A stretch of 64,000 nucleotides of DNA from Phil1 sp040767925 (GTDB lineage: Bacteria > Bacillota > Clostridia > Christensenellales > CAG-138): contig JAXGNN010000002.1 of assembly GCA_040767925.1 (NCBI GenBank), positions 124,001-188,000 on the forward strand, read 5' to 3'. Under the pieces are notes generated by a model that was given only the letters and a program-made list of their open reading frames with translations, was not told where the DNA came from and did not search any database. Position numbers and translations under genes: made by a program. This document shows, one piece after another, positions 8,482 through 16,076 of the stretch. Within the stretch, counting starts at the first letter, position 1. Every line of letters starts with the position of its first letter.

Positions 8482-9045
8482 ATGAACGAAGTTATTAAAA
8501 CAATCAAAGAGCGGCGAAGCGTACGCACGTTCAAGGAGGATGCGCTAAAGAAGGAAATACTGGAGGAGATAGTCGCGGCGGGGATATATGCGCCCACCTC
8601 GTCCAACAAGCAGCCGTGGCATTTTTCCATAATTCAGGACAGGGCAGTACTGGATGAGATAAACCGGGAGGCAAAGAAGTTCCTTACGACGACAAAAGAG
8701 CCTTATATCAGCTGGGGGCATGACCCAAAACTCGACCTTACTCACGGTGCTCCTGTTTTGATAATGGTATCGGCAAAAATAGCGAAGAGCAGCGATAGTA
8801 AATCCGGAATCATCGACAGCAGCGCGGCGATGATGAACATGATGTTAGCTGCGAAGAGCTTGGGGGTTGACTCCTGCTGGCTCGGCATTATTTCTTCCGT
8901 TTACAGCAACGCGGAGATGATGGAAAGGCTGGGAGTACCAAATGGCTATCAGGCCCATTGCTCGGCTGTGTTCGGCTACGGCGCGATCATTCCCGAGGCT
9001 CCGGAGAGAAAGACGGACGTAGTCAATTATATCGGACGTTTCTAG
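8482..9045 (+). CDS. Nitroreductase-family FMN oxidoreductase
   Basis: A 187-residue protein of the nitroreductase family, which uses FMN and NAD(P)H to reduce nitro compounds, quinones or flavins, usually as a homodimer. The N-terminal RRSVRTF motif binds the FMN phosphate; APTSSNKQPWHF is the second signature; the C-terminal part has GYGAIIPEAPERK. Start ATG at 8482 follows TAGGAG. It stands alone between the island-like cluster and the tRNA genes. The natural substrate cannot be inferred. Confidence 0.9.
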   Translation: MNEVIKTIKERRSVRTFKEDALKKEILEEIVAAGIYAPTSSNKQPWHFSIIQDRAVLDEINREAKKFLTTTKEPYISWGHDPKLDLTHGAPVLIMVSAKIAKSSDSKSGIIDSSAAMMNMMLAAKSLGVDSCWLGIISSVYSNAEMMERLGVPNGYQAHCSAVFGYGAIIPEAPERKTDVVNYIGRF

Positions 9046-9119
9046 GAGAACATACCGCCAAAGGATGCTGCCCTTGGAAATCCCGCTCAATGGACAAGCC
9101 CCTTAGGAATCCCTTCGAT

Positions 9120-9142
9120 GCAGCAGTGCTTTGCACTGCTGC
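9120..9142. repeat. Short perfect hairpin downstream of nitroreductase
   Basis: GCAGCAGTGC (9120-9129), loop TTT, GCACTGCTGC (9133-9142). No U-run. It abuts the longer hairpin at 9143-9199. Confidence 0.55.
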
Positions 9143-9199
9143 CAGTCTGTCAAAGAACCCCGTTTTCAGGAAATGAAAGCGGGGTTCTTTGACAGACTG
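9143..9199. repeat. 26-bp near-perfect hairpin
   Basis: Twenty perfectly paired bases (9143-9162 with 9180-9199) continue through a G-U pair and TTTCA/TGAAA (9164-9168 with 9174-9178) to a GGAAA loop. The outer arm begins CAGTCTGTCAAAGAACC. There is no terminal U-run on either strand, so an ordinary terminator is unlikely. It could be a relic of a mobile repeat or a structured RNA. Confidence 0.65.
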
Positions 9200-9200
9200 A

Positions 9201-9218
9201 ACCATCCTCTCGGATGGT
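9201..9218. repeat. Hairpin related to the adjacent tRNA terminator
   Basis: ACCATCC (9201-9207), loop TCTC, GGATGGT (9212-9218). The same ACCATCC/GGATGGT core recurs, with one change, in the terminator at 9262-9289, so this looks like a duplicated terminator stem. Confidence 0.5.
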
Positions 9219-9257
9219 CTTCGTTTCATGCTGAGGGACGAAATGATAGATATGGAG

Positions 9258-9289
9258 AAACAAAAAGACCACCCTCTCGGATGGTCTTT
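9258..9289 (-). terminator. Terminator of the tRNA-Ser transcript
   Basis: On the minus strand AAAGACCA pairs with TGGTCTTT (9282-9289 with 9264-9271), with extra pairs and one mismatch toward a small loop, followed by TTTTTGTTT. It lies 24 bases beyond the 3' end of tRNA-Ser(GCU). Confidence 0.65.
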
Positions 9290-9312
9290 GCCCGCCCTAT
9301 GGTGGACGAAAA

Positions 9313-9405
9313 TGGCGGAGAAGGAGGGATTTGAACCCTCGCACCGGTACACCCAGTCTACTCCCTTAGCAGGGGAGCCCCTTACAGCCGCTTGGGTACT
9401 TCTCC
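9313..9405 (-). tRNA. tRNA-Ser (anticodon GCU)
   Basis: Acceptor arms GGAGAAG (from 9405) and CTTCTCC (9317-9323) pair, followed by discriminator G and an encoded CCA (9313-9315). The anticodon arm CTCCC-CTGCTAA-GGGAG presents GCT. A long variable arm (GACTGGGTGT... region) and the T arm GAGGGTTCAAATCCCTC complete a class II tRNA. It decodes AGC and AGU. Confidence 0.95.
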
Positions 9406-9498
9406 AGGCATGGCGCCGACAAAAGAGGTCATGGGGAAGAATCTTGAGATCCGTTTCCGTCAAATATGACGACATACCGCGCGGCATATCCCCATATT

Positions 9499-9587
9499 TG
9501 GCGGAGAGAGAGGGATTCGAACCCCCGGTGCCTCGCGGCATCACCGGTTTTCAAGACCGGCTCCATAAACCACTCGGACATCTCTCC
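9499..9587 (-). tRNA. tRNA-Ser (anticodon UGA)
   Basis: Acceptor GGAGAGA (from 9587) pairs with TCTCTCC (9503-9509); discriminator G and encoded CCA follow. The anticodon arm CCGGT-CTTGAAA-ACCGG presents TGA. A long variable arm and T arm GGGGGTTCGAATCCCTC fit a class II serine tRNA. It lies 93 bases upstream of tRNA-Ser(GCU), probably in one transcript. Confidence 0.95.
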
Positions 9588-9714
9588 CCATCGGCTTGTG
9601 TATTATAGCAAACGCGCGCGCCGGGTGTCAAGCAAAAGCGGGCGTTCGCAAAGCCATGCATCCTATTGTGGGCGCTCTTTCGCGCATTATGCGAATCGAT
9701 CTTCGTTTCCGGAA

Positions 9715-11205
9715 TCAAACGCCTTTTTCTAGAATTTCGTAAATCAACTTCATATCGAGGTTTCGGCGCACGCCGTCCGCGAGCGCGTCGAACTGCTTTT
9801 CGCGATATTGCTTGAAATCGAAAGCCTTTTCAGCGATCGATATGCCTTTTTCGGCGCAGAGCGCGGCGAGGAGGCCGTCCCGGCAGGCGGCCGTGTCGAA
9901 AAAGCCGTGCAGGTAGCAGCCGTACACGTTGCCCGCCTGGCAGCCGTCCAATTCGCCCCCCTCAAGGCGAAGGAGCGGCTTCGCGCCCTCGTCGAGCGCG
10001 GTGCGGCCCATGTGGATCTCATACCCTTCGATCGCGGCGCGAGAGATGGGCGCGAGGATCCCTTCGATTGCGAGTGCGCTTGCCCTGACGCGCGTGCGGC
10101 GCTTTTCGTTCGCGAATTCCGTTTCGACGGGCAGCAGGTCCATCCCGGCCACCGCGCCGCCGCCTTCCGCGCCGACCGCATCCCGCACGGCGCGCCCGAG
10201 CATTTGATACCCGCCACAGATGCCGAAAATCGCCTTCCCGCGCGCGGCGAGCGCCTTAATCGCGGCCTCGACGCCGCTCCCGCGCATCCACAAAAGGTCG
10301 CCGATCGTGTTCTTCACGCCGGGGAGGATGACGAGGTCGGGCTCGCCCAGGTCGAAAGCCTCGCGCACATAGCGCACGCCGACGCCCGGCGTCGCCTCGA
10401 GCGCCGCGAAGTCCGTGAAGTTCGAGATGTGCGGGAAGCGGATGACCGCGATGTCGAGCACGGCGTCCCGCCGCCTGCGCTCCAGCCTTGAGGAAAGGCT
10501 GTCCTCGTCGTCGATGTCGACGGGAAGCATGGGCAGCACGCCCGCAACGGGCCTTTTCGTGATTTCCTCGAGCATGGCGAGCCCTGGGCGGAGCAACTCC
10601 GCGTCCCCGCGAAACTTGTTGACGATCAGGGCCTTCACAAACGCCCTCTCCGCCTCGTCCAAGAGGGCGATCGTGCCGTAGAGCTGGGCGAACACTCCCC
10701 CGCGGTCGATGTCCCCGACGAGCAGCACGGGCGCCTTGGCGCGCTTCGCCATGCCCATGTTGACGATGTCGTCCCGCTTGAGGTTGATTTCGGCCGGGCT
10801 GCCCGCGCCCTCGATGACGACGATGTCGTTCTCCCGGCATAGCGACTCGTACGCTTCCATGATCTTCGGCACGAGCGAAAGCCTGTATTTGAAGTATTCC
10901 CCCGCGCGCATGTTGCCGACGACTTCGCCGTTCACGATGACCTGCGAGCCCATGTCGGAGACAGGTTTCAGTAAAACGGGATTCATGCGCGCGCTCGGCT
11001 CGATCCCCGCGGCCTCGGCCTGCACCGCCTGCGCGCGCCCCATCTCGAGGCCCTCGTCGGTGATGAAGGAGTTGAGCGCCATGTTCTGGCTTTTAAACGG
11101 CGCGACCCTGTACCCGTCCTGCCGAAACACGCGGCAAAGCCCCGCGCAGACGAGGCTCTTGCCCGCGTTGCTCATGGTGCCCTGTATCATGATCGCCTTA
11201 GCCAT
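9715..11205 (-). CDS. cobQ: Cobyric acid synthase
   Basis: A 496-residue CobQ/CbiP that amidates four carboxylates of adenosylcobyrinic a,c-diamide using glutamine and ATP. The N-terminal ATP-binding domain has GTMSNAGKS (residues 9-17) and the conserved PFKSQNMALNS. The C-terminal class I glutamine amidotransferase domain has nucleophile C330 in GICGGYQMLG and the distal His in YGCYLHGFFD. Length is typical. Its start overlaps the stop of the upstream aminotransferase by 8 bases, so the two are translationally coupled in the leftward cbiB-cobD-cobQ operon. Confidence 0.95.
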   Translation of the reverse strand: MAKAIMIQGTMSNAGKSLVCAGLCRVFRQDGYRVAPFKSQNMALNSFITDEGLEMGRAQAVQAEAAGIEPSARMNPVLLKPVSDMGSQVIVNGEVVGNMRAGEYFKYRLSLVPKIMEAYESLCRENDIVVIEGAGSPAEINLKRDDIVNMGMAKRAKAPVLLVGDIDRGGVFAQLYGTIALLDEAERAFVKALIVNKFRGDAELLRPGLAMLEEITKRPVAGVLPMLPVDIDDEDSLSSRLERRRRDAVLDIAVIRFPHISNFTDFAALEATPGVGVRYVREAFDLGEPDLVILPGVKNTIGDLLWMRGSGVEAAIKALAARGKAIFGICGGYQMLGRAVRDAVGAEGGGAVAGMDLLPVETEFANEKRRTRVRASALAIEGILAPISRAAIEGYEIHMGRTALDEGAKPLLRLEGGELDGCQAGNVYGCYLHGFFDTAACRDGLLAALCAEKGISIAEKAFDFKQYREKQFDALADGVRRNLDMKLIYEILEKGV

Positions 11206-12235
11206 ATAAAACCTCCCCGATCGCCCGTATCAGTTCTTCGTTTTCCCTGCGCGTCCGGACGCCCACGCGGATGAAGCGTTCGTCCAGACCCGCGAAGTTG
11301 GCGCAGTTCCTTACGAGTATGCCGCGCGCAAGCAGCTTTTCATACAGCGGCGTTTCGCTTTTTATGAGCAGGAAATTCGAGTCGCTCGGATATACCCGAA
11401 GGCCGAGCGCGGGGAGAGACTCCGCCAGAAACGCGCGCTCCGCCTCGACGAGAAGCCGCGTTCTTTCGAGAAAGCCGGCGTCCGCAAGCGCCGCGAGCCC
11501 CGCGGCCTGCGCGGGGCCGGACACGCCCCACGTCTGGCCGAACGCCCGGAGCCTTTCCATGAACCCCTCATCGGCGCACAGCGCGTATCCGAGGCGGAGG
11601 CCCGCCAGGGCGTAGCTCTTCGTAAACGCGCGAAGGAGCACGAGGTTGGGATAATCGTTTAGCCAGGGAAGCATGCTTTCCCCGCGCGTGAAGTCGATGA
11701 AGCATTCGTCGAGCACGAGGAGGACGCCCTTTTTTGCACACCTGTTCGCGGCCTTACGGATGAGCGCCGCGTCCGCGAGCCTCCCCGTGGGGTTGTTGGG
11801 GTTGCACAGGAAGAGCATGTCGACGTCGTCCGTAATCCGGCCGGGCAGATCCTCCCCGGGGGCGAAGCCCTCCGCCTCCGCGAGGCGGTGCTCCACGGCC
11901 AGCCCGCCGAAGAGCGCGACGGCGCGCCCGTATTCCGAGAAGGTCGGCGCAAGGACAAGCGCCTTTTTCGGGCGGAGCATCGCGCACAGGCGGAAGATGA
12001 GGTCCGCGGCGCCGCTGCTGAAGGCCAGCATCCCCTCTTCGACGCCGTGGCGCGCGGCAAGGGCAGACGCGAGCGCACGGCAGCGCGGGTCGGGGTAGCG
12101 CGCGAAGCCCTCGACCCCTTCTTCAAGCGCCCGCTTCGCGCCCTCCGGCATGCCAAGCGGGTTCGTGTTGATCGAGAAATCGAGCCTCACGCCGGGATTT
12201 CCATAAACGTCGCCCCCGTGCTCATAGCGCAGCAT
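11198..12235 (-). CDS. cobD: Threonine-phosphate decarboxylase (CobD/CobC type)
   Basis: A 345-residue fold-type I PLP enzyme related to histidinol-phosphate aminotransferase. Features include NPNNPTG (145-151), LDECFIDF, and PLP-binding K206 in FTKSYALAGLRLG. In cobalamin operons this family makes (R)-1-amino-2-propanol O-2-phosphate from L-threonine phosphate, the linker of the lower ligand. Placement between cbiB (overlap 14 bases) and cobQ favours this over histidine biosynthesis. Confidence 0.9.
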   Translation of the reverse strand: MLRYEHGGDVYGNPGVRLDFSINTNPLGMPEGAKRALEEGVEGFARYPDPRCRALASALAARHGVEEGMLAFSSGAADLIFRLCAMLRPKKALVLAPTFSEYGRAVALFGGLAVEHRLAEAEGFAPGEDLPGRITDDVDMLFLCNPNNPTGRLADAALIRKAANRCAKKGVLLVLDECFIDFTRGESMLPWLNDYPNLVLLRAFTKSYALAGLRLGYALCADEGFMERLRAFGQTWGVSGPAQAAGLAALADAGFLERTRLLVEAERAFLAESLPALGLRVYPSDSNFLLIKSETPLYEKLLARGILVRNCANFAGLDERFIRVGVRTRRENEELIRAIGEVLYG

Positions 12236-13196
12236 AAACGATCCCCCTAAAGGTCAGCGCAAGCAGCAGAAACAGGTGCGCCGTCGCGTACAGCAGCCTG
12301 TGCGCGAGGAGGATATCCCGCGCCTCGACGGGGCGGATATCGTCCCCGATGTACGGTTTTTCGTGCAGCTTGCCGAAATAATACGCGTCGCCCGCGAGGC
12401 GGACGCCCAGCGCCCCCGCCATGACGGCTTCCGTCTGCGCGGAATTCGGGCTCGCGTGGTTTCGCCTGTCGCGCCGCCAGATGCAAAATGCCCGTCGCGC
12501 GTCCATGCCGCTGAGCCCGGCTGCCGATATCATCGCGAGCGCGCACAGGCGCGCGGGGAGGTAATTCAAGGCGTCGTCGAGCTTCGCCGCCGCGCGACCG
12601 AAGTCGAGGTAGCGCTCGTTCTTGTAGCCGATCATGGAATCCATGGTGTTCGCGGCCTTGTAGAGGCAGCCGAGCGCCGCGCCGCCGAGCGCGAGGTAGA
12701 AAAGAGGCGCCGCGACCCCGTCGGACGCGTTTTCGGCGACGGTCTCCACCGCCGCGCGCGCCACGCCCGCCGCGTCGAGCCTTTGGGTATCCCTGCCCAC
12801 GATCATGGAGACGTTTCTGCGCGCCCGATCGAGATCCCCCGCGGCGAGCGCATCGTACACAGCGCGGCTCTCGACCCTGAGGCTCTTCAGCGCGAGGAGC
12901 TGCCAGACGAGGAGGCTTTCCAGCGCAAGATACAGCCAGGGCGACGCCCGAAAGGCGAAATACTGAACCGCCGCGGGAATGCCCGCGCAGACGAGGAGCG
13001 TCAAAAAGGCGAGCAGCGCGCCCGCGGGGCGCTTTTTGCGTAGCGGGTAGAGCAGCCGCTCGAGCGCCGCGATGAGCGCCCCCATGCCGCGCACGACGTG
13101 CGGCCAATTGCGCGGATCCCCCAGGACCAGGTCGAGCGCGAAGCCCAGCGCGAGCGCCGCCGTTGAAAAGAGCAGGTATTCCCGAAAAGCGCTCAC
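12222..13196 (-). CDS. cbiB: Adenosylcobinamide-phosphate synthase CbiB
   Basis: A 324-residue integral membrane protein of the CbiB/CobD family that joins the aminopropanol phosphate linker to cobyric acid. Signatures include LDLVLGDPRNWPHVVRGMG near the N-terminus, a central AENASDGVAAPLFY and DSMIGYKNERY. It is the first gene of the leftward cobalamin operon, behind a promoter, a cobalamin-riboswitch-like leader and a terminator. Confidence 0.95.
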   Translation of the reverse strand: MSAFREYLLFSTAALALGFALDLVLGDPRNWPHVVRGMGALIAALERLLYPLRKKRPAGALLAFLTLLVCAGIPAAVQYFAFRASPWLYLALESLLVWQLLALKSLRVESRAVYDALAAGDLDRARRNVSMIVGRDTQRLDAAGVARAAVETVAENASDGVAAPLFYLALGGAALGCLYKAANTMDSMIGYKNERYLDFGRAAAKLDDALNYLPARLCALAMISAAGLSGMDARRAFCIWRRDRRNHASPNSAQTEAVMAGALGVRLAGDAYYFGKLHEKPYIGDDIRPVEARDILLAHRLLYATAHLFLLLALTFRGIVYAAL

Positions 13197-13262
13197 GCGT
13201 CCTCCCTCCCCCCTTCCGCCGCGCTTTTTAGCCTTTTCGCGCCCGACGAAGCGCTTAAACTT

Positions 13263-13286
13263 AAAAAAGCGGCGGTCGCCACTTTT
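13263..13286 (-). terminator. Attenuator terminator before cbiB
   Basis: On the minus strand AAAGTGGC pairs with GCCGCTTT around GACC, followed by further Ts (13263-13268). It lies between the riboswitch-like aptamer and cbiB, so it is the probable expression platform: ligand binding would favour termination. Confidence 0.65.
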
Positions 13287-13404
13287 CGATAAACTCAGCC
13301 TGCATATCCTTCGGTGGCCGCAAAGGGATATGGTTCATGGCGATCCGGCTGTCACGGCAACGCACTTGCGCGGGAATTTCACCCGGCTTCCCCATCTGTG
13401 TTGT
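13287..13404 (-). promoter_or_regulatory. Cobalamin-riboswitch-like leader of cbiB-cobD-cobQ
   Basis: The minus strand carries the conserved core GGGAAGCCGGGTGAAATTCC followed by a CGC-TGCCGTGACAGCCGG-type segment, as in Rfam cobalamin aptamers. The 3' half is shorter and less canonical than the copy at 14694-14859: a GCGGCCACCGAAGG segment stands where GCCACTG is expected, and the usual B12 box is not clear. Promoter, aptamer and terminator are all in the right order. It could be a variant or a partly degraded riboswitch. Confidence 0.6.
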
Positions 13405-13410
13405 GCTACC

Positions 13411-13439
13411 ATCATAACGTCGGGGGCGGAGCAAGTCAA
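13411..13439 (-). promoter_or_regulatory. Promoter of the cbiB operon
   Basis: Minus-strand TTGACT (13434-13439), 17-base spacer, TATGAT (13411-13416). Transcription would begin a few bases before the riboswitch-like leader. Confidence 0.65.
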
Positions 13440-13511
13440 GAAAGCGCTGGTGCGCGGGATAATAAAGTATGATATGCTTTAACCGGATCATAATTTGAAG
13501 GGGTAGTTCTG

Positions 13512-13922
13512 ATGAAAACGGTTCTCGTGATCGACGGGCAGGGCGGCAGGATCGGCAAGCTCCTCATCGAGGGCATCCGCGCGCAGGCGCTCGGCGCGGA
13601 ACTCCTCGCCGTGGGGACGAACAGCATCGCGACCTCCGCCATGCTGAAGGCGGGCGCGGACCGGGGCGCGACGGGCGAAAACGCCGTCCTCGTCAACTGC
13701 AGGTGTGCGGACATCATCGCGGGGCCGCTCGGCATCGTCGTCGCGGACGCGCTCATGGGGGAAATTTCGCCCGCCATGGCCGCCGCGGTCGGCCAAAGCC
13801 CCGCCGTGAAGCTGCTCATTCCGATCAACCTGTGCAACAACGTCGTCATCGGGGCGAGCGAAAAGTCCATCCGGGAGCTCGTCGCCCTCGCCGTAGCGGA
13901 AATCGCGAAAGCCTGCGCTTGA
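13512..13922 (+). CDS. DUF3842 family protein
   Basis: A 136-residue protein matching DUF3842 (uncharacterised). It opens with VLVIDGQGGRIGKLL, a Rossmann-like glycine-rich nucleotide-binding loop, and has a conserved GTNSIATSAMLKAGAD segment, C67/C69 in NCRCADIIAGPLGIVVAD, and a C-terminal PINLCNNVVIG. No signal or membrane segment. It diverges from the cbiB operon and precedes an ECF S component and a B12 importer, so a link to corrinoid or cofactor metabolism is possible (inference). Confidence 0.85.
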   Translation: MKTVLVIDGQGGRIGKLLIEGIRAQALGAELLAVGTNSIATSAMLKAGADRGATGENAVLVNCRCADIIAGPLGIVVADALMGEISPAMAAAVGQSPAVKLLIPINLCNNVVIGASEKSIRELVALAVAEIAKACA

Positions 13923-13959
13923 CAGGCCGCGCCGCCGTCCGCTAAAATCAATCCGTAAG

Positions 13960-13978
13960 GCCCGCCACGAAGGCGGGC
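13960..13978 (+). repeat. GC-rich hairpin in the leader of the ECF S-component gene
   Basis: GCCCGCC (13960-13966), loop ACGAA, GGCGGGC (13972-13978). The motif CCACGAAGG recurs downstream within 14015-14030. No U-run. I could not match the 13923-14089 leader to a known riboswitch. Confidence 0.45.
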
Positions 13979-14089
13979 GGCATCCCGCGCAACGCGCGTA
14001 CGCATGGTTAATACGGCCACGAAGGCTCCTGTCCGGCCCAGCCGGGCGCGCTTTCGCGGCCTTATTCTATTTTCAGGAGGTATTAAGCT

Positions 14090-14638
14090 ATGTCCAGAAC
14101 CCTTCGGCTCGTGTTCGCCGCGCTCTGCCTCGCGCTGTGCGTGGTGCTCCCCCTCGCGTTCCACGCGATCGCCAACGCGGGCAGCATCTTCCTGCCCATG
14201 CACATCCCGGTGCTCCTGTGCGGGCTCGTGTGCGGCTGGCCCTTCGGCCTCGCCTGCGGCGTGCTCGGGCCTGTGATTTCAAGCCTCGTCACGGGGATGC
14301 CCCCCGCGGCGTACCTACCCTCGATGGCGATCGAACTCGCGGTGTACGGCCTCGTCTCCGGCCTCATGATGCAGCATGTTCGCACGGGTAAAACCCTGTG
14401 GGACACCGCGCTCTCGCTCGTCGCGTCCATGCTCGCCGGGCGCGTGGTCTTCGGCCTGCTCAACGCGCTGATCTTCCGGGCGGGCGCGTATTCGCTTTCC
14501 GTCTGGCTCACCGCCGCGTTCGCGACGGGGCTCCCCGGCATCGCGATACAGCTCGCGCTCATCCCGGCGCTGGTCTTCGCGCTCGAGCGCGCGAAGCTCA
14601 TCCCCAGGCGATACCCCAAGGCGCCCGCAGGGGCATGA
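14090..14638 (+). CDS. ECF transporter S component
   Basis: A 182-residue, roughly five- or six-helix membrane protein of the ECF S-component type: substrate-binding subunit that needs a separate EcfAAT energising module, not present here. The LPMHIPVLLCGLVCGWPFGL segment and the following LGPVISSLVTGMPPAAYLPS are typical of the family. RBS CAGGAGG precedes the ATG. The gene sits between cobalamin genes and a cobalamin riboswitch, so a corrinoid or cobalamin precursor is a reasonable substrate guess (CbrT-like), but other vitamins cannot be excluded. Confidence 0.8.
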   Translation: MSRTLRLVFAALCLALCVVLPLAFHAIANAGSIFLPMHIPVLLCGLVCGWPFGLACGVLGPVISSLVTGMPPAAYLPSMAIELAVYGLVSGLMMQHVRTGKTLWDTALSLVASMLAGRVVFGLLNALIFRAGAYSLSVWLTAAFATGLPGIAIQLALIPALVFALERAKLIPRRYPKAPAGA

Positions 14639-14644
14639 CGGGGG

Positions 14645-14675
14645 TTGACAATTACACGGAGCGGTGAAATAATAG
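14645..14675 (+). promoter_or_regulatory. Promoter before the canonical cobalamin riboswitch
   Basis: TTGACA (14645-14650) followed at 17-19 bases by AATAAT/TAATAG (14668-14675). Confidence 0.5.
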
Positions 14676-14693
14676 ATGCGCAAATGAATAGCG

Positions 14694-14859
14694 TGCGTTT
14701 ATGCGCTCGATGCGCCGGCGGCTTGCCGCCGAGGGAACCGGATGCAATTTCCGGGCTATCCCAGTAACCGTGAAGCGGACGAAAGGGTTTATGGCCACTG
14801 TCGCAAGATGGGAAGGCGCCCGAGTAGGATGAAGCTAAGCCGGGAGACCTGTTTACGCA
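14694..14859 (+). promoter_or_regulatory. Cobalamin riboswitch upstream of btuFCD
   Basis: All key elements are visible: the GAGGGAACCGG segment, CAGTAACCGTGAAGCGGACGA-like core, GGCCACTGTCGCAAGATGGG (14793-14812), and the B12-box AAGCCGGGAGACCTG (14837-14851). TGCGT (14694-14698) pairs with ACGCA (14855-14859) as P1. It precedes a terminator and a corrinoid importer. Confidence 0.92.
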
Positions 14860-14912
14860 TGATACACTTCTGGGATTGAGTGATACGGCGCGGGTTTGGG
14901 TCCCGTGCGTTT

Positions 14913-14950
14913 GGAGTTGCTCCTCAATCCGAGGGAGCAGCTCCTTTTTT
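14913..14950 (+). terminator. Riboswitch-controlled terminator before btuF
   Basis: GGAGTTGCTCC (14913-14923) pairs with GGAGCAGCTCC (14934-14944; one G-U pair) and is followed by TTTTTT. This is the expression platform of the riboswitch, so control is by transcription termination. Confidence 0.85.
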
Positions 14951-14997
14951 GCTCCTTCCCTATTCATTTGAACATCAGGAAAGGGGCGAAAAGCCAA

Positions 14998-16011
14998 ATG
15001 AAAACCCTCAAGAACACCCTGTTGACCCTCGTGCTGGCGCTGCTGATCGCGTTCTCGGCAGCCTGCGGGGGAACCGTCGAGCCGAGCGCCACGCCGCAGC
15101 CGACCGCCGCGCCCACCGTGGAACCCACCGCGGAGGCGACCGTCGCGCCGCCCGACACCTCGATCGCCTTCACCGACATGACGGGCACCGAGGTCACGCT
15201 CGACGCGCCCGCGACGCGCATCGTCGCCCTGACCGCGTCCGACTGCGAGATCCTCTACGCGCTCGGCGCGGGCGACACGCTCGTGGGCCGCGGGGAATAC
15301 TGCGACTATCCCGCCGAGGTGCTGGACGTGCCCTCGGTGCAGAGCGGCATGGACACCAACATCGAGCAGATCATCGCGCTCGGGCCGCAGGTGGTCGTCA
15401 TGAGCACCATGGCGCAGACCGAGGAACAGATCGCGCAGCTCGAGGCCGCCGGCATCAAAACCGTCGTGAGCGACGCGAAGGACATCGCGGGCGTGTACGC
15501 CGCCGTCGGGATGATCGGCAAACTCCTTGGCAAGGACGCCGAGGCCGCAGCCGTGATCGATTCCATGAAGGCGACCTTCGACCAGGTCGCCGCGGACGCG
15601 GCCGCCGCCGGCGCGGACGGCGCAAAGACCGTCTACTTTGAGGTATCCCCCCTGCAATACGGCCTCTGGACCGCGGGCAGGGGCACATTCATGAACGAGA
15701 TCGCGGAGCTTCTCGGCCTTAAGAACATCTTCGACGACGTGGACGGCTGGGCCGAGGTCTCCGAGGAGCAGGTGCTCCAGCGCAACCCCGACTATATCGT
15801 GACCATTTCCATGTATTTCGGCGAGGGCCCCACCCCGGAGGAGGAGATCCTCTCCCGCGCGGGCTGGGGGGACGTCGCCGCCGTGAAGAGCGGCGCGATA
15901 CTCAACCTGCAGAACAACGAGCTTTCCCGCCCCGCGCCGCGCCTCGCGGACGGCGCGCAGATGCTCTTCGAGTTCGTGTTTGTAGAAATGGCGCGGCAGG
16001 ACGCCGCGTAA
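14998..16011 (+). CDS. btuF: Corrinoid ABC transporter substrate-binding lipoprotein (BtuF-like)
   Basis: About 337 residues: signal peptide with lipobox FSAACGG, a Thr/Pro-rich linker, then a periplasmic-binding-protein-II (BtuF/FhuD class) domain starting at FTDMTGTEVTLDAPATRIVAL. The start at 14998 follows AGGAAAGGGG; upstream in-frame ATG at 14896 lies inside the terminator region and is unlikely. It captures the substrate at the outer face for the permease and ATPase that follow. The cobalamin riboswitch upstream makes corrinoids the likely cargo. Confidence 0.9.
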   Translation: MKTLKNTLLTLVLALLIAFSAACGGTVEPSATPQPTAAPTVEPTAEATVAPPDTSIAFTDMTGTEVTLDAPATRIVALTASDCEILYALGAGDTLVGRGEYCDYPAEVLDVPSVQSGMDTNIEQIIALGPQVVVMSTMAQTEEQIAQLEAAGIKTVVSDAKDIAGVYAAVGMIGKLLGKDAEAAAVIDSMKATFDQVAADAAAAGADGAKTVYFEVSPLQYGLWTAGRGTFMNEIAELLGLKNIFDDVDGWAEVSEEQVLQRNPDYIVTISMYFGEGPTPEEEILSRAGWGDVAAVKSGAILNLQNNELSRPAPRLADGAQMLFEFVFVEMARQDAA

Positions 16012-16023
16012 ACGCCGTTTACG

Positions 16024-16046
16024 GGAGGGGCGAAAGCCGCCCCTCC
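16024..16046 (+). repeat. Intra-operon hairpin between btuF and btuC
   Basis: GGAGGGGCG (16024-16032), loop AAAGC, CGCCCCTCC (16038-16046), with no U-run. It probably stabilises the btuF mRNA 3' end, giving more binding protein than permease, as in many ABC import operons. Confidence 0.5.
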
Positions 16047-16076
16047 ATCCTTGCACCAACAGAAGGAGGACCAGAT

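Noticed and set aside
13923..14089. Possible riboswitch before the ECF S-component gene
   Set aside because: It has hairpins and a repeated CCACGAAGG, but no match to TPP, THF, preQ1, cobalamin, ZTP or NiCo consensus that I can support.
14083..16059. A 658-codon open frame on the minus strand opposite the ECF S and btuF genes
   Set aside because: It is antisense to well-supported genes and the riboswitch, is Arg/Gly/His-rich without domains, and reflects high GC lowering stop frequency.
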